A stretch of 64,000 bases of DNA from Mycteria americana (GCF_035582795.1 NC_134367.1:87651062-87715061); one strand, 5' to 3'. Numbered from the stretch's first letter, positions 12,100-26,395 are shown. Program-made: numbers and translations. The notes: generated by a model from the sequence alone, not told the origin.

Positions 12100-14526
12100 A
12101 CCGTAGTTCCCTCTCTATTGCTATTAATCTTTAACTCAGTATCACCTTCAAATAGATTCGTCTAGGCCTTTTGGGAACAGAAGTTGGAGACAATCTTCAA
12201 TGACATTCAAATCAAACGGACTCTCACATGGAATTGTTAATGCTGACCCAAAGTCTTTTTATGCTAACTGTAAAAAAAAAAAAAAAGTAAGACTTCCAAC
12301 ATTACTGATTACTATTTTTTTAAACTTCTCTCCAATCGTTTTCGTTGAACCAATTTAAACTAGCAACTGCCTGCCAAGTTTAATTGGATTTCCTTCAATT
12401 TTATATGCCTCTGCACTTAAGCAAAAAGCACTATGGAAAAATGGAGTAATTCATATCGTAACTGTTCATTGGACTTTCAGAGAATTACAGTAGCAATATC
12501 AGCACATATGCTGATATGTAATCAAAGATATATTATAACATGACATGGAGTAGTTTAAAAAAAAATGCAATCGGAAATCTTTGGGAAGACTGATAATCAA
12601 GATTTTGCCTCGCATTGTTGCTCACATTTGTATCCTAGATATTCATCCTTTTTCCCCTTCCCCCACATACAACAAAATATTTATCTTTAGAAAATAAAGA
12701 ACCCTTCAGAGCAGCTTATTGGGTGTGCTTTTGTCATACAACAGAGGAGCGTGCTCCACTGTATAAGTAAATATTATCTCAAAGTAAACACCTCACACAA
12801 ATGTCCTGACTGTATTTCACTTCTGCTTTATGATTTTTTTCTGAACATGGAGGTCCATTTGCTGACTCCTCTACAAGGACTGCGCTGCAGTCAAGGCCAG
12901 ACTTAGCACTTACCACCCCCAACCTGCCACTATCCTCATTTCTCATATCCAAAAAATCAAAAGTGGACAAGAATGCTATAGTGAGCAAAGCGGTCACATG
13001 CACAACCCACTCTACATTACCATATCTGGCTTAATTTATATTAAAAAAACCTTTGTATTTCATGAAACAGAAAACATTTCAGTTCTGAGCTTGACTTCCC
13101 ATTTTATAAGAAATGGCTTCTTCTGTCACCTTCTCCATTGCTTTTTGGTAACCCCCAAAGCAGCATCCTGAAGACCAAGTGAGAACACACATACTGATCT
13201 GTTCCTAAGGTTATTATAGATGCTACTGCAAGCATGTTCCCAGTTCCGTACACAGTGTGATGGTTTTTCCTAAATAACCTGACAAATCCATATGGTGTCT
13301 GATCCTCTTGGTACCACTGTCACTAGCATAAAACATACACCTGCAGAATACTTGACTTCACCACCACCACCTGCAGGTAGCTCTTTTCAGCAGCTCCTTC
13401 CTACCCACTTCTCTCATCAGAATAGCAATATCTACAGCAAGGACAGATGTTCCAGGCCTACAAAAGGCAGGAAGGGAATTAACCTGGATCATTACTCTAC
13501 ATCATCACTACAATGTTGATTATGAGTGTTCTGAGCAGGGTAGAAGAACAGTGCTCAAAACACTCGAGATTCCTGCTTACCCACCTCTACCATGCCACCC
13601 AGTCTGATGGCAGTACCTGTTATTTTTCAAATATCTCCACAGAAATCAAAACCTCGGTGACAGAGTATTGTTCAACCCACAGAGAATGCTGCCAGGATTA
13701 CAACATTAATAGACAGTTTCTGTTTTGAAGAATATCCAAGAAAACTTGTTTTGCTTTCCCTCCCCTCCAAAGAAAGCGAGAGAAAAGTTCCTTTATTTTT
13801 AAATAGACCTCCAAAACTGGAGAGTCACGGCCAGAGACTATAAAGGTCCACAAATAAAACTGCCAATTTTGATTACAATAAAAATTGTTTATAGCATTTG
13901 TTTCACCAGTGTTCATTTGTTACTTGCTAGTTGTTAGTTGGAGAAACAGTACATTGAATGTGTTAATATTTACCTGTAAATTAAAACCAATAACCTAGAT
14001 AAGAATTCTCTATTAGAACTTTCACCGTTTATGTGAAAACTTGCTTAGTTTTCTTTTTCAAAACCATTCACACAGAAACGAATGATGCCCCTGTGATAAT
14101 TATGTCACATGAAAAGCCACAGCCATGGCAAGCCTGTGAAGTGTGAGGAGAAACAGATAAAATATTTTAGATTTAGGCTTAAAGATTACTTCCTATCATG
14201 CATTTTTTAAGAACTTAAGAATTCTCCAAACGGTCAGGTAGATAGGCTGATTTATTTCAGTCAGAAAATACACACAAAGTCTTGCCTTCATAGGACATCA
14301 AAGGATATGTGGAACTCAAATCTCAACGTGGTATCTCTTTCCACTTGAGATACTCTTATTTCATTGAAGACTGAACTTTCAAATTCAAAGGAACATCAAA
14401 AGGGATACTAAAAAAACAAATCTTTCTGGTGTTGATGGTGCTAAGGGAGGAGCATAGCAATATGGGCAAGTTCTGCTCATTTTTTTCCTACACAATTCTA
14501 TGGATAGCCTGGCTCTCAAAGAGGAA

Positions 14527-14590
14527 AATTGTCTTTATACATCAATATAATTGTCTTTATACATCAATATAATTGTCTTTATACATCAAT
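14527..14590. repeat. 22-bp minisatellite, 2.9 copies
   Basis: Units at 14527-14548, 14549-14570 and 14571-14590 are identical over AATTGTCTTTATACATCAAT. Zero divergence suggests a recent expansion, and copy number may vary between individuals. Confidence 0.9.
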
Positions 14591-16500
14591 TGTAAAGCAG
14601 CCAGTAACTCAACAAATACAACAAAAAAAAACAGAAAAAAATGTTCTTGATTTTTCTAGCCATTTGATATAAAGAACTGTTGCATCTTTTAAAGATACTA
14701 ATGATTTTAACAGGAATTAAAACCTGACAGAGCAGTCCTGCTGAAGAAGCCCACAGGTTCACTGATGCAGAAGTTTCACTTTTCAACTGCCTCTGTTTTA
14801 TACTAGCTAAAAATTACTACAGCATGATTTATAGTGGAAGCAGAAAATTTTTCTTTTCTTCTAATTCTCAGGAAATACACAGCTACCCCAGAAAGCACTT
14901 AAATAGTAAGATTCATTGCAAGTAATTTATGCATTTTGTAGAAGCATGACACATAGTTCAACACAATGCTAATTTTGCACAGTTCCAGTCTGGGTTGTTC
15001 AAGGAACTCTGAAGATTTCTATCATCCTTAAATAGCATGGCTCCTTGGTTAAGTATCAAGTGCTGACTGACTTGTTATTTCTACAGAAATAATTACCTTA
15101 CAGTTTGTACAAATACAAAGCAGTCTAAATATGGAAAACCACTGTTCCTTTTCATTGCATCAATATTTCAACCTAATGTACACCTTACCCAGGGGATATT
15201 TTTGTGCTGTATTTTTTGGCACAATCAACTCTTTGAAAGATCCATCAAATAAATATCAGATATAGCTGTCCTCTTTCTCTCAAAAGGCAGCCTTTCCTAA
15301 TCTTCTACTATACACAAACAAAGCAGGACCTACTCTGACACAGGGTAATCATTGGTTGAATCTCTACTTACACATATGCAAAGTTTATGTCAGCAGACTC
15401 AAATTCTGGCAACAACCTGTCAAACTCAGCAATGTGGCAGTCAGCAAGGACAAATATTGAAATTCAACAGCAACCAGAATGAAGAAAGCCAAACAATACT
15501 GAAACAAGTGACATGCCTGTTGCCAGTTACACTGCAGATACAGAACACTACATTTGAATTGTCCAAAGCCTACGAACATGGCTTGCCCGAATTCTCTACC
15601 ATAGGTTTACTTTCCTATGACAGGAGCTTTACCACTGAAACACCGAGCGCTCATACCAACGGCGTCTGCCTTCAACTTTTGATCCAGGTGCCGCAGACCT
15701 GCAGAGCACAAGGGGCCAGACAGCATCCTTGAGCGTATGCGGGAAGGAGAGCATACTCCAGCACACCAAATGGGGGAAAATGACAAACAGATTGATGGCA
15801 CAGCTGTCACTTCGAATCAACAGTGAATGAATAAGCTCTGAAGGCTGAGTTAAGAGACACATGTACATAAGGTTGGGGGATAGTATCATCCTATATAACA
15901 AGGAGATGAGAGAAGTAGGGATAGAACTGTAACTGCTAAAGACAGCACCAAAGACAGTATGAACTTTGCTACCAGGTAATTATACTCTGCAGAATCACCA
16001 CCACCTGAGATCGTTAACACAGCAAGAGGCAGAGCTCAAACAGAAAGCATGCATAAGCAACTAATCCAGCCAAGTAACTGTCAGAGTTCAATGAAGAGCA
16101 GCTAAATAATATTTAGGAGATAGAAAACACTAGTCACAAAAAAAAAAAAGGCAAATTTCCGCAGAAAGCTACTGAGGGGATACATCCTCTACAGCTAAGT
16201 CTCTAGGACAGTCTCTCGTTAGCTTACAGTTCTGTAGTAGCAATACAATAGCATCTTAGCCACCATGCACAATAGCCTAGGATACCGCAAAAGGAATAAG
16301 GTAGAATTATTATGCAGGGACACTTTTCAAGGAGATCTCCCTAACAAGCTATTAAAAAAATATATTTATCAGACCATGCCATCCCTAGAAAATAGAGGAG
16401 GGTAAAAGTTTAAGAATGATAATAGTAATACACCATTTAATTTAAAAATATATTTGAACAGTTATTTAACCAGTTTTAAATTATTCATGAGATAAGACAG

Positions 16501-17088
16501 TGTGCTAGTTTTGGCTGGGATAGAGTTAATTTTCTTCACAGTAGCTAGTATGGGGCTGTGTTTTGGACTTGTGCTGAAAACAGTGTTGATAACACAGGGA
16601 TGTTTTTGTTACTGCTGAGCAGTGCTTACACACAGTCAAGGCCTTTTCTGCTCCTCACCCCACCAGCGAGGAGGCTGGGGGTGCACAAGAAGCTGGGAGG
16701 GGACACAGCTGGGACAGCTGAGCCCAACTGACCAAAGGGCTGTTCCACACCATATGGCGTCATGCTCAGCATATAAAGCTGGGGAAGAAGAAGGAAGGGG
16801 GGACATTCAGAGTGATGGCGTTTGTCTTCCCAAGTAACCGTTACATGTGATGGAGCCCTGCTTTCCTGGAGATGGCTGAACACCTGCCTGCCCATGGGAA
16901 GCAGTGAATGAATTCCTTGTTTTGCTTTGTTTGCGTGCACAGCTTTTGTTTTCCCTACTAAACTGTCTTCATCTCAACCCACAAGCGTTCTCCCTTTTAC
17001 CCTTCCAATTCTCTCCCCCATCCCACCAGGGGGGAGTGAGCGAGCGGCGGTGTGGGGCTGAGCTGCCAGCTGGGGTCAAACCACAACA
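16501..17088 (+). mobile_element. Solo LTR, same family (copy 2, variant U3)
   Basis: This 588-bp element starts TGTGCTAGTTTTGGCTGGG and ends CCACAACA, with a perfect 5-bp target-site duplication GACAG (16496-16500 and 17089-17093). It is in the opposite orientation to the other two: TATAAA is at 16772-16777 on the plus strand. The position of the poly(A) hexamer reads ACTAAA (16957-16962) instead of the ATTAAA seen in the other copies. Its U3 carries a segment (about 16637-16700) that differs from the equivalent part of copies 1 and 3, marking a distinct subfamily. No internal retroviral sequence adjoins it. Confidence 0.94.
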
Positions 17089-17093
17089 GACAG

Positions 17094-20000
17094 GGAAGCC
17101 CTTTATTGATTAAGGCCAAAAGCACCACAGGTAGCTAAAAGAATGTTTCATTCCCTTTCCAGAGGGAGTATTTTAAGTTTTACGCAACAGAGAACAACTG
17201 GGTTTTTGCAAAACTTTTGAAGGACACGGAAACCCAGATAATCTTCATTCACATTTTTCCACACACACTGTATACCTGATTAGCAATACCAACCATTACC
17301 CAGAGCACTCTTTTGTGCGCAAAGCTAACATATGATTTACTTTTTCAACCCAGACCTTTTCTATTTAGGTAGATAGAGCTTAGACACACTTGAAAGCGAA
17401 GTGCAAAACCAGCTTTGGGAAGACCAGAGGATTACCCATGTCTCTACAGACTAGAGCCCCCTAACAGCTGCTCCTCTCTCCTACAGGCTGTTCCTCCTTT
17501 CCAGGCAAGGGGAGCTAGGAAACCCCACCTGCACTTTCTTCTAGACATCCCCATTCAAGAACTGGAAACTGAACAACAGAGAGCAATTCCCTCTTCTCTT
17601 TCACCACTCCCACAGGAGAAGTCCTACATTCTCCACACACACATACTTACTTGCTGTAGCGTCTCCCAAAGAACAGCTCTGGAGCCCTTCCAGCACAGTT
17701 AGCCCTAGCAGCTGGGCACTGCCTTCTCTAACAGCTGCTTCTAATCAGCTGCACAGCCACAGCTGGGAAAATAGTTAGGCTGCATCATATTACCATGGGG
17801 TAAAAGGAAGCCCCATAATAATCCAAAAGCCATCTACTTCTATTTATATTTATTGCCCAGTACAGTGCTTGCAGGCCTGAATTTCTCATAACGTAACGCT
17901 CGGCCTTTTATTTCTGTGAACAGCTCCCCAAGGCATTATGTCGGCACAAAAAAGTAGGTGGTAGGACAAGAACCTCTCACCAAAGCATGTGAGATTTTCC
18001 CAATGAAAGCTAAAGTCAAAGGGAAGTAGGTGCTCCCACTGACCCCCACACCCACTCTGAACTATGCCCTATCTTCTCTTTGTTCTTACTGTGACCAGAT
18101 CAAAATGCTGTCAAGAAGAAAGAAAGAAGGTTAAGAGACTTTTTTTTTTTTTTAGAGTTTTCAATGTTTGCACCTTGTATTGAAAGTAAGTGCAACAATG
18201 TCATCAGGATTATTGACAGAAGAAACATTAAGATGTTTACTGTTGAGAAGGAAAGGCGGCTCTTCATAAGGTTTTTTTTGGTCACACAATATAAAAGAAA
18301 TTAAGATATTAACTTCTCTGATCCATTGATTAGTTTTGACCATGAAGACAAAAGCAGGAAACTGCATCATTGATTTTATTAAGTAATTTTAGAAACCTTT
18401 TAGTGCTACATAAAATAACATAACTGCTCTGTCTGCAATAGAGCCTTAGAACTCATCTTTGTATCTACTGGAAAAAAAGCACCACCACATCCTTGGAAAT
18501 CCATCTGATGCTCAAAAGCATAAGAAACAAAGCCAGTGAGGACAGGCCCTACTGTTCATCCTGGCCAAATCTGTGAGATTTAGTTCAAGATTACATCTGT
18601 AAGTAGAGTTACTTGTTCTTATCTCAGTGAGTAACTGCAAACACAAACACAGCCACAGAACCACAAAGCCTGGTATGCAACAACTCTGTAGCACGTCTGG
18701 ACCACCGCACCTTCTGGAAGAAGGGGCAATTTCTGTCTGCAACACTTAGGAGTGATGCTCAGGGTAACATTCATTCCCCAGTGTCTTCAATTCCTGCTGC
18801 AGTCCTTCCTCCTGCAGGAGCAGTAACAGCATCTCTAATAGAGTCAGTCACCTTTCTCCCAAAACTTGCAGAAGCACTTGAGCTCTACTTCTCTGGCAAG
18901 TCTCCAGACAGAATTCCCAACAACTACTCAGTGTAATTGCACAAACTGCCTTTTTTTTTTTTTTAAACTAAGCCAAAAAAACAAACAAAAAACCACAGTG
19001 GTTTGGATCAAACCACCAATTAAGAGCTGGCTTTCCCCCCTATCGTTCTTCTTCCTCCAGAGTTTACAAAACTATGCTGAACAGTACAGGGATGAAGACA
19101 ACAACCTTAAACCTTTCCAAATGCAGGCATCCTAGATCTCAGGTAAATCACCTAACACTCACTCTGAAGGACTGCGTACGTTTTCTTAGCAGTTGTATAA
19201 ACTAACCCTTTCTAGATCTCCAACCATTTTTTTTCAGCAGAAACTCTTAAGAAATGGTATCTGAACTTGCTAATAATAAGCTGTGTTTTTTAAAATCTTG
19301 TCTGTTCAATCTTATTGTTTACGCTAGTTACACTGAAACACAACATACCAAGTGATACACAGAAGTCTATTATGGCTATACAGTTATTTATATTGACCAA
19401 ACTTGCAATAGCAAATAAATGACATTTCACCCATTTCCACAGAACCTATTGTTTATTAGAGAGAATTATACTGCTTTTTGATTTGCCTTTCATACTGTCA
19501 TTCCTCTGCCTTCCATTAAGGTGTTTTATTTACTACGTGTTGGCATAACACTAGTTCTTATTTTAGTCCTCTTAACCAGGAGATCAAGAGAGAAGAGCAC
19601 AGCATGGAAAGACACTCAATCGGCTGGAAATGGAGCTGTGGCAGGTTGTGACCCTCTGCTAGACATTAAAGGACTCAATCAGAACTGTTTCCTTGTACTT
19701 TGAGCACACTAAGTCCATAAAACCTGGGTCTGTCTCCCCATCTCTACTGCAGTAGCATAATATTGAACAATATTCAGAGATTAAATTCCCACCAACTTTA
19801 TGAAAATAGGCATTCAGGTAAAATAGAACTTCCCTACTACAGGGGAAGCAGCAGCACAAACAGCACCTTAACTAAAAAATGAAGTCTAGGGAAGGGGATG
19901 GGAAAGACTAAGAGAAGCATCAGCTGATTCTACCTCAGGAAAAGATTTGACCAAAACTCTTATGTTCTTGGATTCCATAGAACCCAACTGTCACTTAAAC

Positions 20001-20986
20001 TAGAAGAGGCCAAGTTTCCATAGTTTAGCTACCCATGGAAGTAGTTTGTGTTCCAGTGTCAGCTTGTGTTGTTTCAAGGCAGGATGATAAACTTCTGGCC
20101 TCAACCACAGCTCCTGTAACTTGTGAGTTACAGCCCAGAATTCTGCACTTAGAAAACTTTTTACTTCAGCCACTGAGCCAAAGTAATTTAGACCTATTTC
20201 TAAACAAATTATTGATGATTACCTCTTGTCCCTTTTCATATGTATGTCCCATCTATTCTGAAAGTAGTGTTAGGAAATAAACAAGCCCAGTAGCAGAGGT
20301 CAATGTGATTTTCTTTCTACTTGATGTCTACTTATCAATCTAAAAAACAAGACCAGAGGTTCAGAATACAGTTTTGTGTCTCATTCATGTATCTCAATAT
20401 GATCTCCGGAACTGGGTATTGGTGGAGGTCTCACTGATGTAGAAGGTGGTGGTCTAACTTCAGCTCAGAAGATAGATTTCCCTCCTCCCTGCACCACTAG
20501 CTACAGGCTGTCCTTTATATTTGATAAAAGAAGAATTGTGTGAGAAGACTGAAACAAGTACCTTCCAAGTTTTGCCTCTTTTACTCCTCTAAAGAACTGG
20601 AAAACACTTAATTAAGTGGATATAAACTAAAACTACACAAAATGTTTCCCTTAATCACTTAAAAATCAAGTATTGTGACTCAACACTGTTTAGGACACTT
20701 ATGGCTGGCTGCACTGATTGGTAATGGCTCTTGAGCCAAGGGCATCTCAGATGCTGACATGCAAAATCTGATCTCCTCACTTACATAAAGCATCAGAAAT
20801 GTTACTGCTTGAACAGAGGATGGATCCCATATGTCGCACATTCTCAAGCTCCGCTACCCCACATTTCAGACAGAAAGAAACGTAAAGTGATCAAAAAATG
20901 TGGACATTCAGAAAGACACAGCTATTACTCCTTAAGTATGCTTATCATACATATATGTAACAAATTTATATAAATATAGTAAATAT
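17094..20986. other. Intergenic, AT-rich, no supported gene
   Basis: Contains short open frames below 100 codons on both strands, none recognised, and T runs including 14 T at 18951-18964. No transposon ends, RNA gene or tandem repeat was found between LTR copies 2 and 3. Confidence 0.6.
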
Positions 20987-20991
20987 ATATT

Positions 20992-21555
20992 TGTCGTGGT
21001 TTAACCCCAGCCAGCAACCAAGCCCCACACAGCCACTTGCTCACTCCATCACAATAGGATGGGGAAGAGAATCAGAAGAGTAAAAGTGAGAAAACTCATG
21101 GGTTGAGATAAAGGCAGTTTAATAGATAAAGCAAAAGCCATGCACACAAGCAAAGCAAAGCAAGGAATTAATTCACTACTTCCCATGGGCAGGCAGGTGT
21201 TCAGCCACCTCCAGGAAAGCAGGGCTCCATCACATGTAACAGTTACTTGGGAAGACAAACGCCATCACTCCGAACATCCCCCCTTCCCTCTTCTTCCCCA
21301 GCTTTATATACTGAGCATGGCGTCATGTGGTATGGAATAGCCCTCTGGTCAGTTTGGATCAGCTGTCCTGGCTGTGTCCCCTCCCAGCTGCTTCTGCACC
21401 TGGCAGAGCAGGGGAAGCTGAAAAGTCCTTGACTAGTGCAGCAACAACTAAAACATCTCTGTATTATCAACACTGTTTTCAGCACAAATCCAAAACATAG
21501 CCCCATACCAGCCACTATAAAGAAAATTAACTCTATCTCAGCTGAAACCAGGACA
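20992..21555 (-). mobile_element. Solo LTR, same family (copy 3)
   Basis: This 564-bp element starts TGTCGTGGTTTAACCCC and ends CCAGGACA on the plus strand, with a perfect 5-bp target-site duplication ATATT (20987-20991 and 21556-21560). TATAAA (21303-21308) and ATTAAA (21118-21123) are on the minus strand. It is the same subfamily as copy 1. The 11-bp length difference is explained by the absence here of the AACACTACTTA stretch that follows the ACTAGTGCA sequence in copy 1. It inserted into a TA-rich tract. No coding part of a provirus is present. Confidence 0.94.
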
Positions 21556-21560
21556 ATATT

Positions 21561-24500
21561 ATATATAGTTTTAGTATGTAAGTATGTATATACATATCTA
21601 TAAAATCCTCTAACAGAGACTTCACCAGTTCTCAATACCTATTGCTTCACTTACACCTTCAGAAATTGGCACAAAATTATGCCTAACACAATTAGATTTA
21701 GCCTTTTACAGGTGCTAGAAACTCATAGTTCCTGGGTGTGACATTGGGCTCCGCACAATAGTCAGAATCAGCAGTCCTGTACCAGGAACCCTCCATCTCC
21801 CAACAATCTCCTAAATCCATAATTTGTCATTTGGCTCCAGTTTCCCTCCTGCCTGGGCTCTCATCAGTTCTCTCTATGCATTCTTTTGTTAGCAGAAGTA
21901 AATAGACAAAAAAAAAGCAGAGGAAATTCAACTCATTTCTTTGTTGTACACTCCCACTTCTGGAATCCTAATCCACTGGGCTGCCTGCCCCATTAGCTAG
22001 TGCTACAGCAGTAATGTAAAAAGGGATAAAACACTTCTGTTTGGCATTTCAAGTCAGGCAGTGAGATTGGGCGTTGCCCAGCTTAAAAGCAGGTAACTCC
22101 TTTTTACTGTATCACACTTCAGATAGATACACCACTGCCTTAAATCAAAACAGGCCATATTTTTGGAATCTCTTCCTAGGCCAGCATCATACTTCAGTGG
22201 AGTTTGCTGAGTAACTCTTGCTGACTAAGCTGCGACGTGTGTTTTCTAAGCTGTAGTCCTTTTTCCAAAATACTAATTTTTAACAGGTTTCCTACAGACC
22301 AATTTTTATCCAGTACTTATTTTCCCTGGAGGGCTAGCATTTTACCTAGTGCACTGACATACAATCAATATAACCACTGCAAGCAGAACTCTGCAAACAC
22401 CACTTAAAGCATATTGTGCAAAACTATAATGTGGCGGAAAAAAAAATTCCTTTACAAGTCAGATCACATTCTCTGAATAGCCACATTTTTAGCATAATGT
22501 GTGAATAAAGGGTATAGATTTATCAAGCAGTGTTAAGTAAACACATTAACAGAACAAGCTTAAGGGAATAGTGGTGGCCTTATAATAGTGATTTTCTTCT
22601 GTGACAAGTTCTAATGTGTTTTTTCATGTTATTTTTTCAAAACCTCCTGTATTATTCATTCTGGTATTAAAGCAGAAATGAATATTTCGTTACATAACCT
22701 TAAACATACTTCCATTTTGCCAATAGTATCTGAAGTTCAACACACTACAAATATTTGAAAGGCAATCAATCATATTTGCAAAAACAATTTATTTTATCAA
22801 GCCCAAAAATATCTAAGTGTTAGTCACTTTTTCTATCAGATTTCATGTGCTGAAAAACACAGATGGTACTAATCACCTTATCAAAAATTTACTGTCAGCT
22901 TATAAATATAATAAGCAGGAGTATTTCTCATGTAAGGAAACATTCTGTGTTCAAAACCCAAGAAAATTAAAAGGGAACTCTAATAAATTACAGCATAGCA
23001 GTCTCCCCTCTCAGAAGTCTGAAGACCATATACCAGCTATTGTCCAAGATCTTCCTTCCTATATATCTTACTCAGCCTTCGTACCACCTTTTACACATAT
23101 AGACTTATGTCACAGCACATGTACAATAAGACAATTTAATAAAAAATTTATTAGTCATTATGAACAAATTTTATCTCCTAACTTAACAACAAAATCTCAA
23201 AGTATTGCTAACTATTAACAATTAGGTAACTGCAGAAGAGACTTGTATGAGAAGTGCCTCGCCCTGACATCTCAGCAAAATAAGCTAAAATGCAGTATGT
23301 GAAAGGATCCTCCAACTGCCTTCCTCCCATGAAGCCTCTTACTGCTCTTTCTTCCATAACTTTTCTGATATTTAAGCTCATTTAGCCCCTTAAGCCACCC
23401 GAATCTTGTGTTCCTTGTGAATTAGTGAATTCTTGTGAATTAGTTCCTAAACCACTGCAAGCCAACACTTATTCTCCTTTTCCTTGCACTACCGACCACC
23501 ATGAATCCTTTATGTCACTTCAAAGCACTGCTACCAGAATAATCTTCTGATTGTCAACTTCTTCACACCCCTTCACTAGCCTCCTTATTCTCCTCCAAGT
23601 TCTCAAATGTAATGTTAGTCCCTCCAATATTTAGTCATACTGTATCCATCAGATCTAGTTTTTAACCATATGTTCACCTTTGTTCGTCAATGAAAGCTGC
23701 CTCAGCTTATCCCTCCTCAAAGCTCACCTTCTATGGTAGTGTGGATAGTAAACCCCTGAAAGGCAAGTACACAACCAACTGTGATGACAGCTCCTGACTG
23801 ACCAGGAACCAGCTTGTCACTCTCTTCCTCACTCACCAGCTGTCACCCTCCAGTTGTACCTTGGTTTTCAGATGGTAAAAACTTCCATTAGGCCATTAGA
23901 GCACTTTGCATAACAAGGCCCCAGTTTCATTGTCCTGGCACTGCTACTACGGCTGTTGTAAATCTTAAGTAATGACAGGGCATGTGAGGTAGGTTCTGGA
24001 ATATATGTCCCCATGCTGCTGAAGTAGTCTCTATTACAGAAGATGAAGATGTGAGAAGTTAACATCTGAGATCACGCTTATCATCCCCCGTTATGAGTAT
24101 GCAACATCTATGCACGTATAGATGTGACCCCAGTTCACAGAATATCTGATGATACCATCTTTGAGACTGTGTAAACCAAATGCATGGTAGGTAATGGAAA
24201 AAACTGTTTATACACATGTGCATATATACATATGTATATATGCATTCCTATTTAGTTAATATTTTATGCACGGTTATTGCTGACTCCACACTGTTCTTCA
24301 TACTGTTTGTATCTTCATGTGCACTGGAAGCCATCAGCTTCAGTCCCAGCAGTTCTATTAGTTTTTACCTCCTAGCATTTTCTAAAAGTGGCTCCTGGTG
24401 GCCTACATAAATAAAAGCAGCGTTTTACACGAACAACAGATTTATAACTTTAATAAGACTGCCCTCTCTCCTGCATTAAAGTCTACAGTACATGACAAAT

Positions 24501-26334
24501 CAGGTTAAGGAAGCTGGTATCAAATCTGAAGCCAAACAAGTTTGTTGAGCCAAACCTTAATTCTCTGAAGAGCTTCAAGCTTATTTTCAAGATGTTAAAT
24601 TATTGATAAGGAAAATCAATTCTTTTTCCAGCTCAGGCAATGTCACAGAGTAACGGCATATACAACAATAGCTAAGGTAGCTTTTCTGTTTTATTAACTT
24701 CACAACCCTTTAGAATTACCTACCTTTTCCTCTTGAGAATCCAGATAAACAGTCACTATGGACAGCTTCACAACTTCTATTAACTTCAGATGAGAATAAA
24801 AGATTTGTCTGAAAACAGACTGTCAGAAACAGACACAAAACATTTGAAAGACCTGCAAACTCCTAAGTTTATTTATTAAATTAGTATTATTTAACCAATA
24901 TCATAACTTAGACACTTCTGCAAATAAACTGCAATGCATTCTTTTCTGACAATAAACAGTGTCCTCAATGGATCTGAAATAATAAAACATATTCCATCCA
25001 AAGAAGCAGCAGAAAAATTGCAGACAATCCTGGGAGAAAGTAGGCAGATGGCAAGAACAGTTCTTTGTGAGCAATAACCTTCCTGAAACAAAAAATTTAG
25101 GAGTGGCTACATGCATACTGTTGCTTAGACTTGTAGTTCCACGGAATATCACATTATTTCAGTCCCAGTGATTTTAAGTTTCTATCTCCTAGCATTTCCA
25201 GAAGGTATCTTGGGCACAACAAAGGATAAGGTGATGTAACCTTCTCTAAAAGTATCCCAACCATTATAGTACAAGATATATAAAAGAAGGAAGGAGATAA
25301 AATGTTACCAATCTTTCCTGTCCTAAAGTAGAACAGCAGTAGTGAGTAAGCAATAATTTACGAAGGAGCAACAACCACTCTCATGCCCTATCCCAAAAAT
25401 ACCCTAACCATCAGTTTTAGGACTTAATGATGTCATACGGTGAGTTAATGGAGAAGTCTCTTGAGCTCTCCTGTTGAGGATGTCCAGTTTAGTATATAAC
25501 ACGTAAATATCTGGTGACCTATACAGACAGGGGAAAAACTGATTCTCCAGGTTAGTTAGTTACTATGCTTCTCCCACTGGACACCTCAGCCTATACACCA
25601 TTGTATTATTATGCAAAGTAAGACAGTCTTAACTGATAAAAACAAATAGCTGTGTACACACAAACAGAAATATCTTTTGTCCCCTGAATAGCCTACCAGT
25701 TAGGACACCCTCCCAAGACTTCTGTGCCAAATGCAAAAAAGGTGCTCCCAGTTCTCTGATGAGTGTCCCCAGAACAGAGAAAAAGCAGATTCTTTTCTGT
25801 GAGCGATGTGAGCCAGCAACGCTGCAGCTCCCAAAATGTTCCCGAATGACACCATTCAGCAAAAAGAATGCAGTTGCAATTAACTACTAAACAAGCAAAT
25901 GCACATTTTTTGATGAATAAAGCATCTCTAAAAAAACCCTCCTCAGTTCTAATATGAAACCCGTAGTCCTGGTAAGTAATAAATACCTGTTTTTCAGTCA
26001 GCCACAATTCAAGTGTGAGATACAACCTATAGCAAACATCCAGACAGGAAAACTATTTGAAAGACATACAAAACAGCTCAAGATACAGTGGAATTAATTT
26101 CTGTGTTGTAAGTAACCCTTTCTAAGCTCTGATTTTCACGGTACTGTTTCTGATCTAAGTGAGTGAGAAATTTACTGTGGAAGGAAGCTTACCTAAGTGC
26201 TTTAGAGAGAGCTCATATGTCTAGGCAAAACACAGCCATTTGCAGAAGGTAAATAACAGATGTTATTTTTCCTTCTTCTTCTTACTTAACTACTATTGCA
26301 TACGGTGCCTCTCTGCCCATAGAGCCTTACAGAT
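21561..26334. other. Intergenic, AT-rich, between LTR copy 3 and the PIGM CpG island
   Basis: A 133-codon frame (22817-23218, plus) and a 110-codon frame (25693-26025, minus) are present but unrecognised. I looked for a divergent gene using the CpG island as a shared promoter and could not assemble exons with convincing splice sites on the minus strand. A TA/TG-rich stretch occurs at about 24200-24245. Confidence 0.55.
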
Positions 26335-26378
26335 TTGCGCTGCACGCTGCTCGCTGCCCTCGAAAGGGCGCAGCGGGC

Positions 26379-26395
26379 GCAGCAGCAGCAGCAGC
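26379..26395 (+). repeat. Short (GCA)5 tract at the edge of the CpG island
   Basis: Five GCA units plus GC, directly before a GC-rich stretch. It is too short to be unstable and is not in a supported coding frame. Confidence 0.7.

Larger units (their letters stand above)
7040..16500. other. Intergenic, AT-rich, no supported gene
   Basis: Apart from the G-quadruplex motif, the 30-bp duplication and the minisatellite listed separately, this holds poly(A/T) runs (for example 15 A at 12272-12286) and short open frames of up to about 126 codons. The longest (15352-15732, plus) is Gln-rich at its start, overlaps minus-strand frames of similar size, and has no recognisable domain. Confidence 0.6.

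Noticed and set aside
15352..15732. 126-codon Gln-rich frame
   Set aside because: Overlapped by three minus-strand frames of similar size, with no recognisable motif; looks like chance.
3814..21555. Full provirus bounded by the LTRs
   Set aside because: The LTRs are 3.4-12 kb apart, differ in orientation, and each has its own target-site duplication. No gag, pol or env sequence lies between them.
22817..23218. 133-codon plus-strand frame
   Set aside because: AT-rich, no domain, no support for splicing or conservation.
26100..26334. Divergent gene sharing the CpG-island promoter
   Set aside because: Possible donor-like sites exist on the minus strand, but no exon with recognisable protein or matching acceptor could be assembled.
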